Notes: a model not told the origin generated them from the sequence alone. A DNA stretch of 64,000 nt from Prorocentrum cordatum (GCA_963575745.1 CAUYUJ010007458.1:310001-374000), one strand, 5' to 3'; positions 1 to 12,755 are shown, counted from the stretch's first letter. Numbers and translations are program-made.

Positions 1-862
1 CGAAACTACATTGCCTCCAGTGGGGGAAGGCGAGACCAATCAATGACGAGCGAGTGCGTCTCATGTCTCATCGCCACTCCTTCACTCTGTCATAATTGTC
101 CTCCCTCCTGGCCTCGCCAGCGTTGTATCATGTATTAGCCTCTCTCGCCCTCCCGTCTACTCCCCCCCAAACCCACCTCCTCTTGAAGCGCCGTCAGCTC
201 TTGTCTCCTCGCCCTTCACCAGGCCTCAATCGTACCTATCCTCTTCAGAAGTGGGCCCGGCTGAAAGTATTGTTCAAACAGCGCGATCTTGGAGGAAGCA
301 GAAGCGGGATGGGATACTAAAATACGACCCTACTGGGTGAACCTGGCGTAAAGCTTCACCGCTCATGCCAAAGTCCGTGCGATCGAAAAAAAGTTAAGGC
401 AGGGAGGGACAGGAGCGGCCAGAGAGGAAAATGATCCTGAGGGCTTTGGGTCCTGGGGCCTTCCCCGGGACATGTCTTGCATCATGTGTTGTGTTCTGAC
501 GGTCCCAGGACCTCAGGAACGCCCCTGAAGACAGGAAGCGCTGAAGAACCTCAAGATCCTTTCCCTTGAGGCGTCAGGTCTGCAATGTGTCGGCGTGTCA
601 GCGCGCCCCACGCGGCCGACAAAGAAAACTCTTACTCTGCCACAGCCTGGGGCCTGGGAGTACCAGAACGATGGGCCAGCCTGCTCCGTCGGTCAGCCTA
701 CTGTGGCGTCGCGCGTTGCATGAGCGAAGCCTCTCAGATTTCTGGGGAGCTCTGGACTTCGAAATGGCAAAGGCGCTTCGCAAGTGGTCCCAGACGGGGA
801 CCCCCAAAGACACAACTCGGAGAGCCCCCCACACCAAGCAAATAGCAGCCAGAATCCTCGGA
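1..862. other. No gene or repeat recognised
   Basis: Mixed-composition sequence with only short open frames. Nothing resembling an exon, RNA gene or repeat was seen. Confidence 0.5.
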
Positions 863-871
863 GCATCTCTA

Positions 872-945
872 CGTCCTCCTCCGCCTCCTCCTCCTCCTCC
901 TCCTCCTCCTCCTCCTGCTCCTCCTCCCTGCTCCCTGCTCCCTGC
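872..945. repeat. (TCC)n microsatellite
   Basis: Run of CCT/TCC triplets, breaking into CTGCTCC repeats at its right end. Confidence 0.9.
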
Positions 946-1018
946 ATCCTGCGCCCTCTCCCTCTAGGAGGGCTGCCAGCCCTGGTGAAGGGCTGCCAGG
1001 CCCTGGTAGAGGGCTAGG

Positions 1019-1071
1019 GGGATAGCAGCCCTCTGCCAGGGTTGCCAGCCCCGGCAGAGGGCTGCTATCCC
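1019..1071. repeat. Perfect hairpin, 19-bp arms
   Basis: GGGATAGCAGCCCTCTGCC (1019-1037) is perfectly complementary to 1053-1071 with a 15-base loop. It is preceded by related GGGCTGCCAGCCCTGG units from 965. Confidence 0.85.
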
Positions 1072-1463
1072 TGCCCAGAGGCCCCCAGGTCCTAGTTGTC
1101 GGTCGGGCATGTCCTCCTACAGGAGGGAATCTCGAGGACAAATAAAACGTAGCCAAACAGATGCTCAAACACAGTGCAAGCAAACAAACATAGAAACATC
1201 GTCCCCAGACTAGGTTCGGACTATTTTTGAATACTCCTTCTGTACAGGCACGTGCCCGACCTAACCCTGGTTGCGCCCAATGAGCCGTTCCATGGCCGCT
1301 TGCGGAGGCGGCCGCCGCTCCCGCCGCCCCACCCCTGGCACTCCTTCCCTTTGTCGCGACTGGCGACGCGCAGTCGCGCGCGGGCGTGCCATGCGCCCTG
1401 CGTTTCCCGCCCCCTCCCCTTCCATCCCCCATCCCTCCCCTTTCCCCTCCCTCTTGATGGGCG

Positions 1464-1586
1464 TGTTTTCCACCACCACCGCCATAAGTTGGAGGGGGTG
1501 GAGGAGGAGGAGGACGAGGAAGAGAAGGACGAGGAGGAGGAGGAGGAGGACCCCCTCCCCCTCCAACTTATGGTGGTTGTGGAAAT
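1464..1586. mobile_element. Small hairpin element, family E copy 1
   Basis: Arms starting TTTTCCACCACCACC and ending GGTGGTTGTGGAAA enclose a GGA-rich core, so the whole can fold into a long hairpin. A second copy with the same termini is at 6914-7071. Confidence 0.7.
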
Positions 1587-2094
1587 CAAGCACCTCAACT
1601 CTCCCTCTCCTCCCCGATGATTGATCCCCCTTCCCCCCCTCCCTCTCACACCCCCCGAGCCCGGGCCGAGCCGAGGCCCAGCCGCCCTGGCACTCCCTGG
1701 AACGAGCGAGGCGCGGCCGCGCGAGGCCCCGGGGTCAATCACGGATCGGCGGCGCGTTCGGCGGGGAGGACCCCGTCGGCCCCGAAGATTGTCGCTAAGG
1801 ACGCGGACTGTGACCGATCGCAGCCTGGGAAGGCAGCAAACCACCGAGGCAGCAACTTCGGGAGGTCCGCGCAGGCCGTCTTGGGTCGGCTCTGGGGCCC
1901 CCGTCCCTGGCGCGCCGGAGGTTTCGCCAGGGGCGGCGCCGGAGGCGCCAGCAAGGCGGAAAGGTCCCACTGCCGACCCAAGAAGTTCCCCGCAAGTTTC
2001 CTCCAGCCTCAAGCTTGCCCCTGTCTCTGAGGTTCATAGGGGGAGAAGGTAGCAATACCTCTACCCTTCGGCCATTTTCCTCTTTTTGGGCCTC
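1587..2094. other. GC-rich stretch without recognisable gene
   Basis: High-GC sequence with several overlapping open frames on both strands. No domain, exon pattern or repeat was recognised. Confidence 0.4.
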
Positions 2095-2640
2095 CTGGGA
2101 GGCCCTCGTCGCCACCACTGGATTCGCTTCGAAATCCTGATCAAAACGCACCCCAGGAGAGGTCCGAGGAGTAGCGGTATCGGTATCTTTCCGCCAGAGG
2201 TTGACACAAGCCACAGCAAAGACAACCTCAGGGGTGCGCCCCCTTGAGACGAAAGAACCCAGTGAGGTTGGCACTGAGATGAGGTGACGCCACTCATGGG
2301 GGTAGTGGTACCCATCGTTCGGAGGAAATGTGTCGCAACATAATGTTGAAAATTTCGATAATCGTTTGGGTGACGCCCCCCCCACCCCGAAAGGGAAGGA
2401 CCCGGAAACGGAAGGACAAGAGAAAACAACCCAATTCATAGGAAGAAGCCTCCACTGGATTGGACCATGGGTCTCCAAACAACATCCACTTCCAGCGAAC
2501 GATCTGTATGTCCCAAAATGTGCAGGGTGTGGGGGAACCAACAGGTACCGATACGCCTTCTCCCTGGACCTCTCCTGGTGTGCGTTCCGACGAGGACTTC
2601 GAGGCGAATCGAGCGGTGGCAACCAAGACCTCCCACAAGG
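2095..2640. mobile_element. Fold-back element, family F copy 1
   Basis: About 95 bases at 2095-2190 pair imperfectly (roughly three quarters identical by eye) with the reverse complement of 2535-2640. Both arms share GATTCGC, CGAA and CCAGGAGAGGTCC. The internal part at 2205-2330 resembles 56220-56370. Confidence 0.65.
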
Positions 2641-3560
2641 CCGACGACATGCGAAAATGAGGGAAGGGTATTCTAGATCGCTCAGTCATCGCCCCCCCTT
2701 GGAGTGCCTGGGGGGGTTGGCCGCGGCGCGTCCGCGGGGGTGCCACGGGGGGTCTGGGGTTCGATCCCTTGCCCGCTGGGGCGCGACGGTGGTCCTGGAG
2801 GGGGTTGGCCGCGTTTTCACGTGTGTCACCCCCTGGCTGATTCATAAGAGGTTCGAAGTACCGGTATCGGTGTCGCTTCTTCCTCTGAGGGCAATGTCGC
2901 CGCTTGCCCCCCCTCGACCGTTCAGCGCGAAGGAGTCGGTGCGCTCGGGGGGGGCCACAGCGACGGGCTCCGACGTCCTGCCGGGGAGCGGTCGGGGCAG
3001 AGGCGCGCCCAGCGGGAGCGCGCGGGCCCTCGCCCTCACCTCAGGGCCCCCTGTCCTCTCCGCGCAGGAAATCGGTACGGTCGGACCTAGGACAGAAGAA
3101 CATCCCTCAAGAACTTGAGACCCTCCGCCAGCCCAACCACACAGAACATCCAAGGGTACCCTCTCCAGGATGCACAAGAGCATCCAACAACCACGAAGAA
3201 CACTAGGGTACCCTCCCCGAACCGACCTCGATCTTATACCTTGGCCCGGCTGTATCCCAGAACATGCACGGAAGCCGCGCGTGGGTACACTTAGGTGTCA
3301 GTGCCCTGGCACCGCGGCGTCGCAGAAACGCCACGAGGCAGCGTGTGGTTTGTTATAGTGTGGCCCGTCCGCCAGGCTGCATGTGTCGAACAACATGTAC
3401 GTACACACTGTGCTTGGGACAAACATGTGACGTAGTACAATGGACATGCTTCTGGCCCATGAACAACGTGGACCACCGCCAAACTTACCCGGGCGAAGGC
3501 CCCAACCATATGCAGTTGCGCGTGTCGCCGTAGTGGGTATGGCTTGCGGTGGTTCTCTGT

Positions 3561-3951
3561 GTGGGTCCACGAAGCGTACAAAAGGTGTGCCGAAATGAGG
3601 CGGGGACGCATGCGGGCGCAGCCATTGGGGCATTCGGTGGCGCTCCATGTGGGGCCACGAAACGTGTGAGGGGTGTGCCGAAATGGAGCGGGGCCGCAAT
3701 GCGAACGTTGCCACTAGGGCCTTCGGTGGAGCTCCCTATTGGGCCACGAAGCGCTGTACTGACTGGGAGATACGCATGCGAACACCGCCACAGGGGCCTT
3801 CGGTGGGGCTCCCTATGGGTCCACGAAGCGCTGTACTGGCTGGGGGGACGCATGCGGACACCGCCACTGGGGCCTTCAATGGAGCTCCCTGTGGGCGAAA
3901 CGTTGTGCCGGGTGGGAGGGTCACATGCGAACACCGTCACTGGGGCGGCGG
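3561..3951 (+). repeat. About 90-bp satellite, five copies (family G, locus 1)
   Basis: Units contain GGGCCACGAAACGTGTG, GTGTGCCGAAATG, and CACTGGGGCCTTCGGTGG. Copies are 60-89 bp long. The same satellite recurs inverted at 41215-42110. Confidence 0.8.
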
Positions 3952-3969
3952 AGGAGGGAAGAAAAGAGA

Positions 3970-5164
3970 GGAGGATGGGGAGGACCTTCGACGCGTGGCA
4001 TGACAATGGGTTCTCTCCTCGGGCCACACCACCAACGTGAGCCTATCGCTCAGCAGAAGTGGCGGTGGGACCCACGAACACCTTGCCAGGCCCCTCGGCG
4101 TGGCTGTGGTGCTGTAGGCGCTTCAAGCGTAGCCAATTGTAGTGCGGTCGCTGCGAAACTCAGTGTTACAATCATCTAGCAACTCACTGGCCAACTGACG
4201 GGACGAGGATATGGAGGAGGAGGTGATGGCGCACGAAGGGGGTTGGGAAGAAGAGCAGGAGAGGAGGAGAGGACGGATGAGGAAGTCGGTGAGGGGCGGT
4301 GATGGTAGAGATATTCAGTGGTCCATCGCGTGTGTTGTTGTCATCTTGCCGCTCCTTCTTCCTCATTCCTTATCATTGCACCGTTGTACTGTTACTATAG
4401 TTAATCGGGGTCTTTCGTTTCGCTGGTTCTGTGCAGGCCAACAACAGAGCATTCTGGAACTCGTTCAAATGATGCGGTAAAGTAGCAGGAGGAAGAGGAA
4501 GGAAGCGGAGGAGGAGGGCGAGTAAGAGGAGGATGTGGAAAGGGAGGAGGAGGAGGAGGAGGAAAAGGGGAGGAGGAGGAGGCAGGGGGGAAGCAGGAGT
4601 CGTGTCGGGCGCATCCGTGTCACAGCCAGATAGACATGTATGTTGTCTTTGCTCTCGGGAAGCTCTCGTCGCCACTGCTGGACGTGCTCCGAAAGTGTCT
4701 TGTCATGCACGGCGGAGCGAGGCCCGAGCCCACTGATCAAGGCAGGCATGGTCGACGTACTGTTTGTTGTAGCATTACGTCAACGAGTACTTTTACCTTG
4801 CTCACTAAAGCAGGAAACGTTCACGCATGGGGGGTTGACGGGGGGCTTCGCCAATACCGAACGGTATTCTTTTTGTCTTGAAGCAGGAAGGGTTCGCCAT
4901 GTGCCAGAACATGTTTCGGTCCTGGGGTTTTTGACGGTGGCCGGAGGACCTAGAGATCGCGGGGGCGGGGGAATGGCGGGGGGCATCGCTGCCTCCAAAC
5001 ATTTCCTTTGAGTCTCGAAAAAGGAAACGCTCGCAGCTTGCCAAGAAAACATATTCTCGGGCCCGCGAGGGTTTTTGTTGCGGGGGTCGGATGGCTAAGA
5101 AATCGCAGGGTCCGAGGAAGGGGGGGTCCGAGGGATAGAGGATGTTTTGACGCCAGAGGCGCTG
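3970..5164. other. Unassigned stretch with GGA-rich tracts and degenerate repeats
   Basis: Contains GGA/GAG-rich segments near 4210-4290 and 4490-4590. From about 4790 there are degenerate repeats with a GCAGGAAGCGTTCGC-like core, which recur to 5690. No exon was recognised. Confidence 0.4.
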
Positions 5165-5364
5165 TTCGGGAGCGGCCAAGAGGGGGGTGTCCAAGAGGGG
5201 GGGGTGCAAATCATGACCGGCGGCATGTGCGCGGCCCAGCGGGGGGGCCAAGGACGCAATGAAACAAGAAGAGGCGCCATGAAATCTGGGGAAATATCAT
5301 GGCCCCCGCCATGATATCCACCCCCCCCTAGCCCTAGTCATCACCCCCCTCTTTTCCGCCCCCG
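5165..5364. mobile_element. MITE-like element, family D copy 1
   Basis: Begins TTCGGGAGCGGCCAAGAGG and ends with the near inverse CCTCTTTTCCGCCCCCGA. It carries an internal palindrome ATCATGGCCCCCGCCATGAT. Other copies are at 16540-16758 and 27460-27643. Confidence 0.75.
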
Positions 5365-5735
5365 AGTCTCGTGACCCCCGAGAGTCGAGGGCCTGCTCGA
5401 GGCCGGGCTACGTCTTCGGGGGGCGAAAGCCATGGTCAGATCGGCGCCAGGCCTCTTCGAGGGCGGGGGGCCTTCGCGCGCTGCCTCCCCGCGTCATCAC
5501 CCCCCTCTTTGCCGCCCCCGAGCTGTCAAATTGCCAGACATGGTGTTCTCGGACCGGGAAGGGCTTCTGCGGAGGACGGGTGTCCAAGACGTCGCCGGGG
5601 GCCGAGGAGCGGCGGGGAGCCTCGCTGCCACCGAGCATGTTCTCTGTGCGTTGCAGCAGGAAGCGCCCGCAGGTTGGCAACAAAGCGAGTTATCAACGCA
5701 CACCCGCAGTGCACGACCGCATGTGCGGTTGCAGT

Positions 5736-5920
5736 TGCTCCAGATTTCGTAACAAAAGGGAGGGGGTCTGGACCCTCCAAGACAGGCCATTTCAGACCTC
5801 CCCCGTGGGAGAACCCTCCAAAACATCGTCCCCAGACCCCACCAGGCCCTCCAAGATAGCCTGGAAGAGACCCCCCCCCCGAAATGAGACCCCCCTCACT
5901 TTATTACGAAATCTGGAGTA
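5736..5920. mobile_element. MITE-like element, family B copy 1
   Basis: Terminal inverted repeats CTCCAGATTTCGTAACAAAAG and its near inverse at the right end (TTTATTACGAAATCTGGAG), with a core of GGGTCT/AGACCC-rich sequence. Other copies are at 33039-33221 and 34566-34747. No clear target duplication was seen. Confidence 0.8.
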
Positions 5921-6549
5921 GCTGTTATGTTGGAGCGAGATTGGATCTCTCGCTCGCCATATGGGACCATCTTGGGACGCTGTTCTTGTCAATGCTGGGG
6001 CCATCCTGTACAACCACAGGCGACATGGGGTGCACCCTGTGCAAACATGGGCGATATAGAAGGCATGAGGAAGCTTCTTGGGGCTAGAGTGGTGGCAATA
6101 ACGGCAGACCACTGGGGCATCCTGACGGCCCCTGCAGGTCCTCAGAAGTCTGTCGAGGCCTTGAGCCCCCCTGTTTGAAGCAAACACCATCAACATCTAA
6201 AGACACTTGAAAGCGTGATTTTTTCCTGGGCCGCCAAACTGCGCGCATCGCGCCGCGCGATGTGCGGCGCGCAGTCATGTTCGCACCACTCCACCCTTTT
6301 GGGAAGGGCAGCTGCTCTGGCCAAGACAGTGGCGGGGGCAATGATTAGCAATAAAAGGACCCCTAACACTTTGGGAAGGGACCTAAGTAGGGATGGGGGG
6401 TCTTGTCTGCAAATGTTTCAAACCAAACCGCCCAACATTACCATCCCTAATGCGAGTACGAGACCTCAGTGAGGTCACGTCTTCATCCTGTTATTAGGGT
6501 AACGGGGTTCTTTCCTGCCCGATTGGGCAAAGCGGGCCATCTTCGCGCC

Positions 6550-6736
6550 CATGCTAGGGAAACGAACAATGACATAGACAGAAAAACTCGGATGTCCGCG
6601 CGGATTTCTCGGATCCGCGCTGGCCCCCCTGGCGGCGCCTCCGGCGCCTCCCCTGGCGCGCTCCGGCGCCGATTCGAGAAACCCGCGCGGACCTTCGAGT
6701 TTTTATGTTTATGCAATTGTTCGTTTCCCTCGCATG
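6550..6736. mobile_element. Fold-back element, about 73-bp arms
   Basis: 6550-6622 pairs with 6661-6736. Shared blocks are CATGC-AGGGAAACGAACAAT, AAAAACTCG, GTCCGCGCGG and TTTCTCG. Only one copy was seen in the window. Confidence 0.7.
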
Positions 6737-6913
6737 CGGACCACCCACAGCGGGCACGAGACATGAGACACCGCCTTGCCGGCAGGCGGTGCCCCACGGA
6801 AGCCGCCTCTCCCCCGATGGCCCCAGGGGCCCACAGACGCTCTGGGGCACCCCAGGGCTCTCCACGACCGCCAAAGAATGCGCCACACAGCTATCGTGGC
6901 AAGGTTTCTGATA

Positions 6914-7071
6914 GGCCTGTTTTCCACCACCACCACCACCAACATAGGTTGGAGGGGGAAGGAGGTGGAGGACGAGGAGGAGGATGACGAAGAGGAGTAG
7001 GAGGAGGTGGAGGAGGAGGGGGAGGACCCCCTCCCCCTTTAACTGATGGTGGTGATGGTGGAAAACAGGCC
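6914..7071. mobile_element. Small hairpin element, family E copy 2
   Basis: GGCCTGTTTTCCACCACC at the left is mirrored by GGTGGAAAACAGGCC at the right. The core is GGA-rich and carries CCCCCTCCCCC, as in copy 1. Confidence 0.75.
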
Positions 7072-10000
7072 CCTCAATTTCTATCGTGTGGATCTACTGT
7101 GGCTCTTCCCTCACAACCCCTCCGACGAGAGAAACAAAGCAGACGCGAGACGCCGCTCCTCCACGGGAAGTGCAGCCGACGCGGCGACTTGGAGGAGGTC
7201 CTCGATCCCAGGCCCGACCCGCTGATAGAATTCGAGGACGGCCTCCTTGCCGTCAGCCACGAGCCGAACTCGCGCATTGTGTCCTGCGAGGGAGCGCGCT
7301 CCACGGGCGCATGGGGACACGTCGGAGCCGCCCCTTCGTAAATCGACTAAAACTCTACACAGTTGTACACTACGAGGCACTCAATTCTGGGGTGAATTGA
7401 TTCTGTAGCCGATCTCCGACTCCAAAGGAGCGCCCCCATCCACCCCATACCTTAAGCACCCCGCGCACCGGACCCCCCCCAATCACACAGGCCCCCCTCC
7501 TCAAAGCGCCCCTGCCCCGCGGGAAAAGGGGGTGGGGTCAACAGCACCACCCCTGGCGCTGGTCGTCGTCGTCATCGTCGTCGTCGTCATCGTCGTCGTC
7601 GTGTCGTCGGTGGTCGGTCTCCGTCGTCATCCGTCGTCGTCCCCGTCGGTTCCCGGCTCCAAGTGGAGGGGGTGGGTTCGACCCCCCCCCTGGAAGAGGG
7701 GATGGGGTGGTTTCACCTCCACCTCAGGCGCGAGGGGAAGCAAGGGGAGTTTTGGAGAATCCTCCATTTTTTGGGGGGTGGGGCCGGAGTCTCCCGCTTT
7801 CCAAGCGTCCAGGCAAGATCCAGGATAGTCGGGGGCGGTCGGTTTGAAACCTCCCCCCCCTCTATCGCCGACGGAGCGCGCTGTACTACAGAGGTAACGT
7901 CGATCTCCTCGTCCTCTCTACCCAGGCCCTCGTGCGACTCGGATACATAAATCTCGTCGACGCGTCTCGCCGATATTCAGGGTCCATGGGGCCGTCGGGA
8001 GATCCGAGGGGCCAGCGATTAGAAAAAATCGAGTCGTCGCATGTCTAGATGTCTCCCCCTCGTCCTTTCGATCTCCACCTGCTCATCTGACTGCACCTTG
8101 AGAATCAAGGGCTCGACCCCGGACCCCATCGCGCAGGGGCCGACCTGCGTTCACAGTTCGATCCAAGACCCAGCTCAGTTTGCCTTCCGAGGGGGAAAAC
8201 CGCAGGCAAAAACCAAACCCACGGCTGGGCATGTCGTTGCATAATCCCCGATCTGCCTTCCACCCCTCGGATATGCGTGGCAACACAGATGGCGCAAGTC
8301 TCCGTCTCTTCTCGTCTCGCCCACTCATTTTGCCGCTCCAACTCCGAATTCTTCCGGCTACTCCTATTAAGGGTGCTACTGCTCATCATAGTTCCTCATA
8401 CTCTAACTGCCCCTCCATCTCCTCAGCCCCAGCGTGGCGTCCTGTATACCATCCATGGTATCATGTATCAATTGTTTCCCCTCGCCCTCCTCCCTCAACA
8501 GCAGGACCTCTTCCCTCAAATCGCAAATCGATTGTGAAGTGTTTTCCGAACCCCACGTCAGCCTCCTCGTCCTTAAGGATCAACAAGAGCAGGTCCGATA
8601 AGATCCACCTCGACGCGAATTGCTCCCTGGACGAGCGGCAAAGAAAACGCGGTCTGCGAAGTCTTCCCGTCATCTTCGGTCGGAACTTCCAACATCTTGA
8701 TTTGTTCGAAACGCAGGCGCTGAACTGTCGATCTCATCCCTGCAGCATGTGTTTGTTCGCATGACGTGGAAGGCCCACAGACGGTTCCCGGAGGCCTGCA
8801 ATGGGGGGGGGGGGGGGGCAAAACCGTGGCGGAGCTGTCCGCGACACCTGGAGATCTGACACTACTTCACCTCCTCCTATTTCCACTCTTCCACCTCACC
8901 ATCATGTGCTTATGTTGTCAACCTGGGCCCAGAAAATATCGCGATCTGCGGGAGGGACTAATACTGCCAATTTCACCACTTACGTCCCGAGTCTGAATCC
9001 AGCTCGGTCGTCAAAGTTACAGCCTTCCATCGTTCTCCCAACTTCATGCCGCCCGCCAGGCTGCCTCGCAATCCGTACAGTGATTCTTATTGCTGGGAGT
9101 GGGCAAGTAAAGCTGGTGGATGTTGCTCAAACTGTGGCAAAGGTACGAGAAACACACACAACAGCAAGATAGTCAGGGCGGCGGGGTTCACGGGCGAGAG
9201 GCAAACTTCTGACCTGGCAGATAGCATTCCACACCTCGGCCCCCATCCGCAATCTGGGCAGAACAGCCCCACAGCGCTTCCCGTGATGGTCATCCTGATT
9301 CATTTTGTAACACTTTCGCTTAACGGCCAGATCAACACCCTCAAGACGAAGATCACGAACATCAACAGCGACGTCACGCCTATCGAGGAGCAGATCTCGA
9401 AGCTAGCCGACGGCTCGGCTACAGGAGGAAGTTGCGTGATCAAACAGAAGCGCATGCGGAACCTCGACTGCGCAAAGCCCAGGGTGCCATGACCACTGCA
9501 ACGCGTTCCACGGCGCCAGTAGACCTCAGAGAACGCGGGCATTGCCGAACGGGCGCCACGGCCCTGCTGGGAAACCAGCCGCGGCAGCCCCCGCAGCCCT
9601 GCCGTCGGGCCGTGACGCGTTGAGAGCGGCGAAGCAGCACTCAGCGGAGCTTAACAGCGAAAGCAGCGACATCGTCGGGGACCAGCCTACGAACCGCCAC
9701 TCCTGCGGCAACGCTACAGGCGCACGGCCGACAGGTTGTAGGAGGTTTGCGAACCTGATGGCGGCACAGCGGCCTCGGGCGCACTGCGGATTTCAACGCC
9801 CGAAAGAGGTACGGAAAAAATGGGTACAATGACCAATAACAAATGCTGCCCCAAACCGACCGCGCCCGCTGTGGGGCAAGCGGGCTTCTGTCTTCAATGA
9901 ACAGCGTCCGCGGCGGCGCGGACAGCGAGTCCGGTTCACAACGAATAAAGAACTGCTGCTGGGCATCGTGCCCCGCCTTTCCGTACCTTCTCCGATCGTC

Positions 10001-10087
10001 CCGAGCGAGGCGCCTTCGGGCCAGCTCACCCAGGCTGGACTCTCGCGCGCATGGCTGGCTCCCCCCCGCCCTCGCCCCCTTCGCCAG
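7072..10087. other. Mostly unassigned; GTC tract and weak coding-like remnants
   Basis: A (GTC)n-like tract lies at about 7560-7645. On the plus strand, 9310-9425 reads as a coiled, helical segment (INTLKTKITNINSDVTPIEE) and 8590-8740 has basic, protein-like composition. Neither matches a family I can name. They may be remnants of a transposon ORF. Confidence 0.25.
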
Positions 10088-10228
10088 GGCTGAACCTACA
10101 CGGTGTCTCTCGTGTTCGTCATGATTTCGGGTTCCCTCGCTTTGGTCACGACGCCGCCTTTACCGCGAAACGAAGTCGGCACGAAAACGGCCCACGACAT
10201 CACCAAAAACACCGTTTAGGTCCGGCCC
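10088..10228. mobile_element. MITE-like element, family I copy 1
   Basis: Starts GGCTGAACCTACACGGTGT and ends CACCGTTTAGGTCCGGCC, its near inverse. The interior contains CGCCTTTACCGCGAAACGAAG. A second copy is at 33885-34026. Confidence 0.8.
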
Positions 10229-10430
10229 TGCTCCGCCCCCCGGGTTGGGCGTGGATTAATGGGGGGGTCACCAATGCGGGGGTCAGAAAAGGTCCCCTTT
10301 CGTGCCCCTTTCGGGCCCCTCCAGAGCCCCAGGGGGCTCGTTTAGGTACCGTTTGGGTACCTTTTCGGACCAACCTCGCCACCCCCCCATTTACGACCCC
10401 CCCATTACGCGGCGCCCAACCGGGTGTCCC
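10225..10430. mobile_element. Fold-back element with GGGTTGGGCG termini
   Basis: CCGGGTTGGGCGTGGATTAA at the left mirrors GCGGCGCCCAACCGGG at the right. TAATGGGGGGGTC is mirrored by GACCCCCCCATTA. It abuts the family I element. Confidence 0.65.
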
Positions 10431-10574
10431 CGACCCTTCCCCGGCGAGGGGCCGGGTCCTGCAGGGACGACGCGGAGGGCCGCCGCTCGTCCAGGCTCTC
10501 GGCGGGCCTGCGGCGCCCGCTCTCGGATCGGGGATCGGGGAGCGCATCGACGAGAGGGGATGGAGGAAGGAGGG

Positions 10575-10698
10575 AATGACATGGAGACAGAGAGAGAGAG
10601 AGGAAAGAGAGAGCGAGGAGAGAGAGCGAAACACACATACATACATACATACATACATACATACATGCATGCATGCATGCATGCATGCATGCATGCAT

Positions 10699-10793
<95 letters not shown>

Positions 10794-11045
10794 TACGTAC
10801 AAACAAACATACACACATCAGTTCATCCATACATACATGCATGCATACATGCATGCATACGTACACACATGCATGCTTACATACACACCTATACATACAT
10901 ACACACATAAACACATGTACACATACATACATACATACATTACATACATACATACATACATCCATCCATCCATCCATCCATCCATCCATCCATCCATCCA
11001 AACATACATACATACATACAGACAGACAGACAGACAGACAGACAT
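10575..11045. repeat. Compound tetranucleotide microsatellite: (GA)n, (CATA)n, (GCAT)n, (CAGA)n, (CATC)n
   Basis: Clean (CAGA)n of about 23 units at 10699-10791 sits between CATA/CATG runs and degenerate CATA. (CATC)n at 10969-11000 is followed by a second CAGA run. Long open frames through it are low-complexity artefacts. Confidence 0.95.
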
Positions 11046-11260
11046 ACATATTCCTCAGGAGGCCCCAGGAGACCCCAGGAGGCTCCAGGAGGCCCCAAGA
11101 GGCTCCAGGAGGCCGCAGGAGGCCCCAGGAGGTTCCAGGAGGCCCCCAGAAGGCTCCGAGGCAGGGTCTGGGGCACCAGAAAGCATAGAAAGCCCCAGGA
11201 GGCCCCAGGAGGTTCCAGGAGGCCCCCAGGAGGCTCCGAGGCGGGGTCTGGGGTACCAGA
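11046..11260. repeat. GGAGGCCCCA minisatellite
   Basis: About 20 units of a 10-13-bp motif GGAGGCCCCAGGA, with a longer unit around GGCTCCGAGGC. Similar motifs recur at 31330, 32200, 43870 and 46320. Confidence 0.85.
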
Positions 11261-11554
11261 AGGTACGTCGGGGCTCGATTTTGGGAGGATGTCTCAGGCG
11301 AAACCGCCATTCTCTGAGAATCGTGGTCAACATTATTGAAATTTCAATGTGCTGTTGAAGGTGTTATGTTAAAATGTTGAAATTCCCATGTGTTTTTGGA
11401 CCCTGACGTCACGATTTGCGTGAGGGGTGCCACCGATTTTCAGAATTTCGAGGATGTCCCTAAAGAAACGGCCAGACAAATCGCGAATGCGGCGCCCCGC
11501 GTACGCATTAATCGTCTCTGAGCTCTACTCCCTCGGAGAGGTGCGTATGACAAT

Positions 11555-12430
11555 AGTATATATATATATATCTATATAATTATATATATACAATTACATT
11601 TATATATATGTATAGATACACACATACGTGCCTACACACATACATACATACGTACATGCATACCTATATACATGCATGCCCATACATGTGCAGTTACATA
11701 CAAGCACATACATACACGCATACTTACATTACACACCTAACAACCATGCATACATACACGCACACGCTCACTCAGCCAAACATGCATGCATACGTACATG
11801 CACGCACGTATTAAGGCATACGCACACCTACGCTCACACATACAAACATACACGCACGCAAACTTCCATACGTACATGCATACACACATACATAAATGCA
11901 TGCACACCTCCATACTTGCACACGTACATGCATACATACAAGCATGCAAACAAACAAACAAACATACACGTGGGTATGCACATACATGCACACATACATG
12001 CACACAACCATACATGCATGCATGCATACAACCATACACACATACATGCACACATACCGACAAACATACACATATAGATCTATATACATAAGTATATACA
12101 TACACACATACACACATATATACACAGACATACATACATACATGCATATACACACATGCATGCATGCATGCATGCATGCATGCATGCATTCATCCATAAC
12201 CATAACCATGTATCCATATATATAGTCATATATAGAGGCACATGCGCTAATCCATATAAGCGTACAAGAGACAGAGGGGACTGAGAGACACGGATAGAGA
12301 GAGAGAAACAAAAAGAGAGAGAGGGAGAGAGAGAGAGAGAGACACATGCACGAACATAAAGAAATAGAGAAATAGGGAAACAAAGAGAGAGAGAGAGAGA
12401 GAGTGGGAGAGAGAAGAGGGAGAGAGGTAG
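11555..12430. repeat. Compound microsatellite: (TA)n, degenerate (CATA)n, (GCAT)n, (GA)n
   Basis: TATATA at 11555-11615, degenerate ACATACAT to about 12200 with a GCAT run at 12157-12190, then GAGA-rich sequence from 12290 to 12430. No gene. Confidence 0.95.
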
Positions 12431-12662
12431 AAAACACGCGGGAGGTAACTAATGAGAGGGTGAGAGGCGGAGAAATCGAAGGAGAGAGGCAGGGAGGTGG
12501 AGCTGAAGGGAAAGCGTATGGGAAGGATGATGGGTGAGGAGGCCCTCTTCCAGCTTCCTGCTCACTCCTTCCCTTCCTCCTCCTGCGGCGCTGCCTGTCG
12601 CCCATCCTTTCGCCCATCAAACTCTTGGCGACAACGCGCTCGCTGATGTCCGTGGAACCCAC

Positions 12663-12755
12663 GTCAGTGTTCGAGGCGATCCGCCGCTGGTAATTGATGA
12701 GCTCGATGAAGGCGGCCGCGTATCGGGACCTCAACCAGGCCGCACGGGCAGGACG
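12663..12755 (-). CDS. Channel exon: helix after the CNBD
   Basis: An acceptor ending CGCCAG in phase 0 gives RPARAAWLRSRYAAAFIELI then NYQRRIASNTD, joining directly to VLTSK of the preceding exon. The R-Y-A-A-A-F-I-E-L-I-N segment resembles the post-CNBD helix with a Y-A-x-x-F pattern seen in dinoflagellate channel homologues. The end is drawn at a GT donor (GAC|GTGGGT). The frame stays open further, so this could instead run into a longer terminal exon. The C-terminal end of the protein is therefore unresolved. Confidence 0.6.

Noticed and set aside
10051-11358. 435-codon plus-strand open frame
   Set aside because: It runs through CAGA/CATA microsatellite and encodes Tyr-Ile-His and Thr-Asp-Arg-Gln repeats; no coding signal apart from low complexity.
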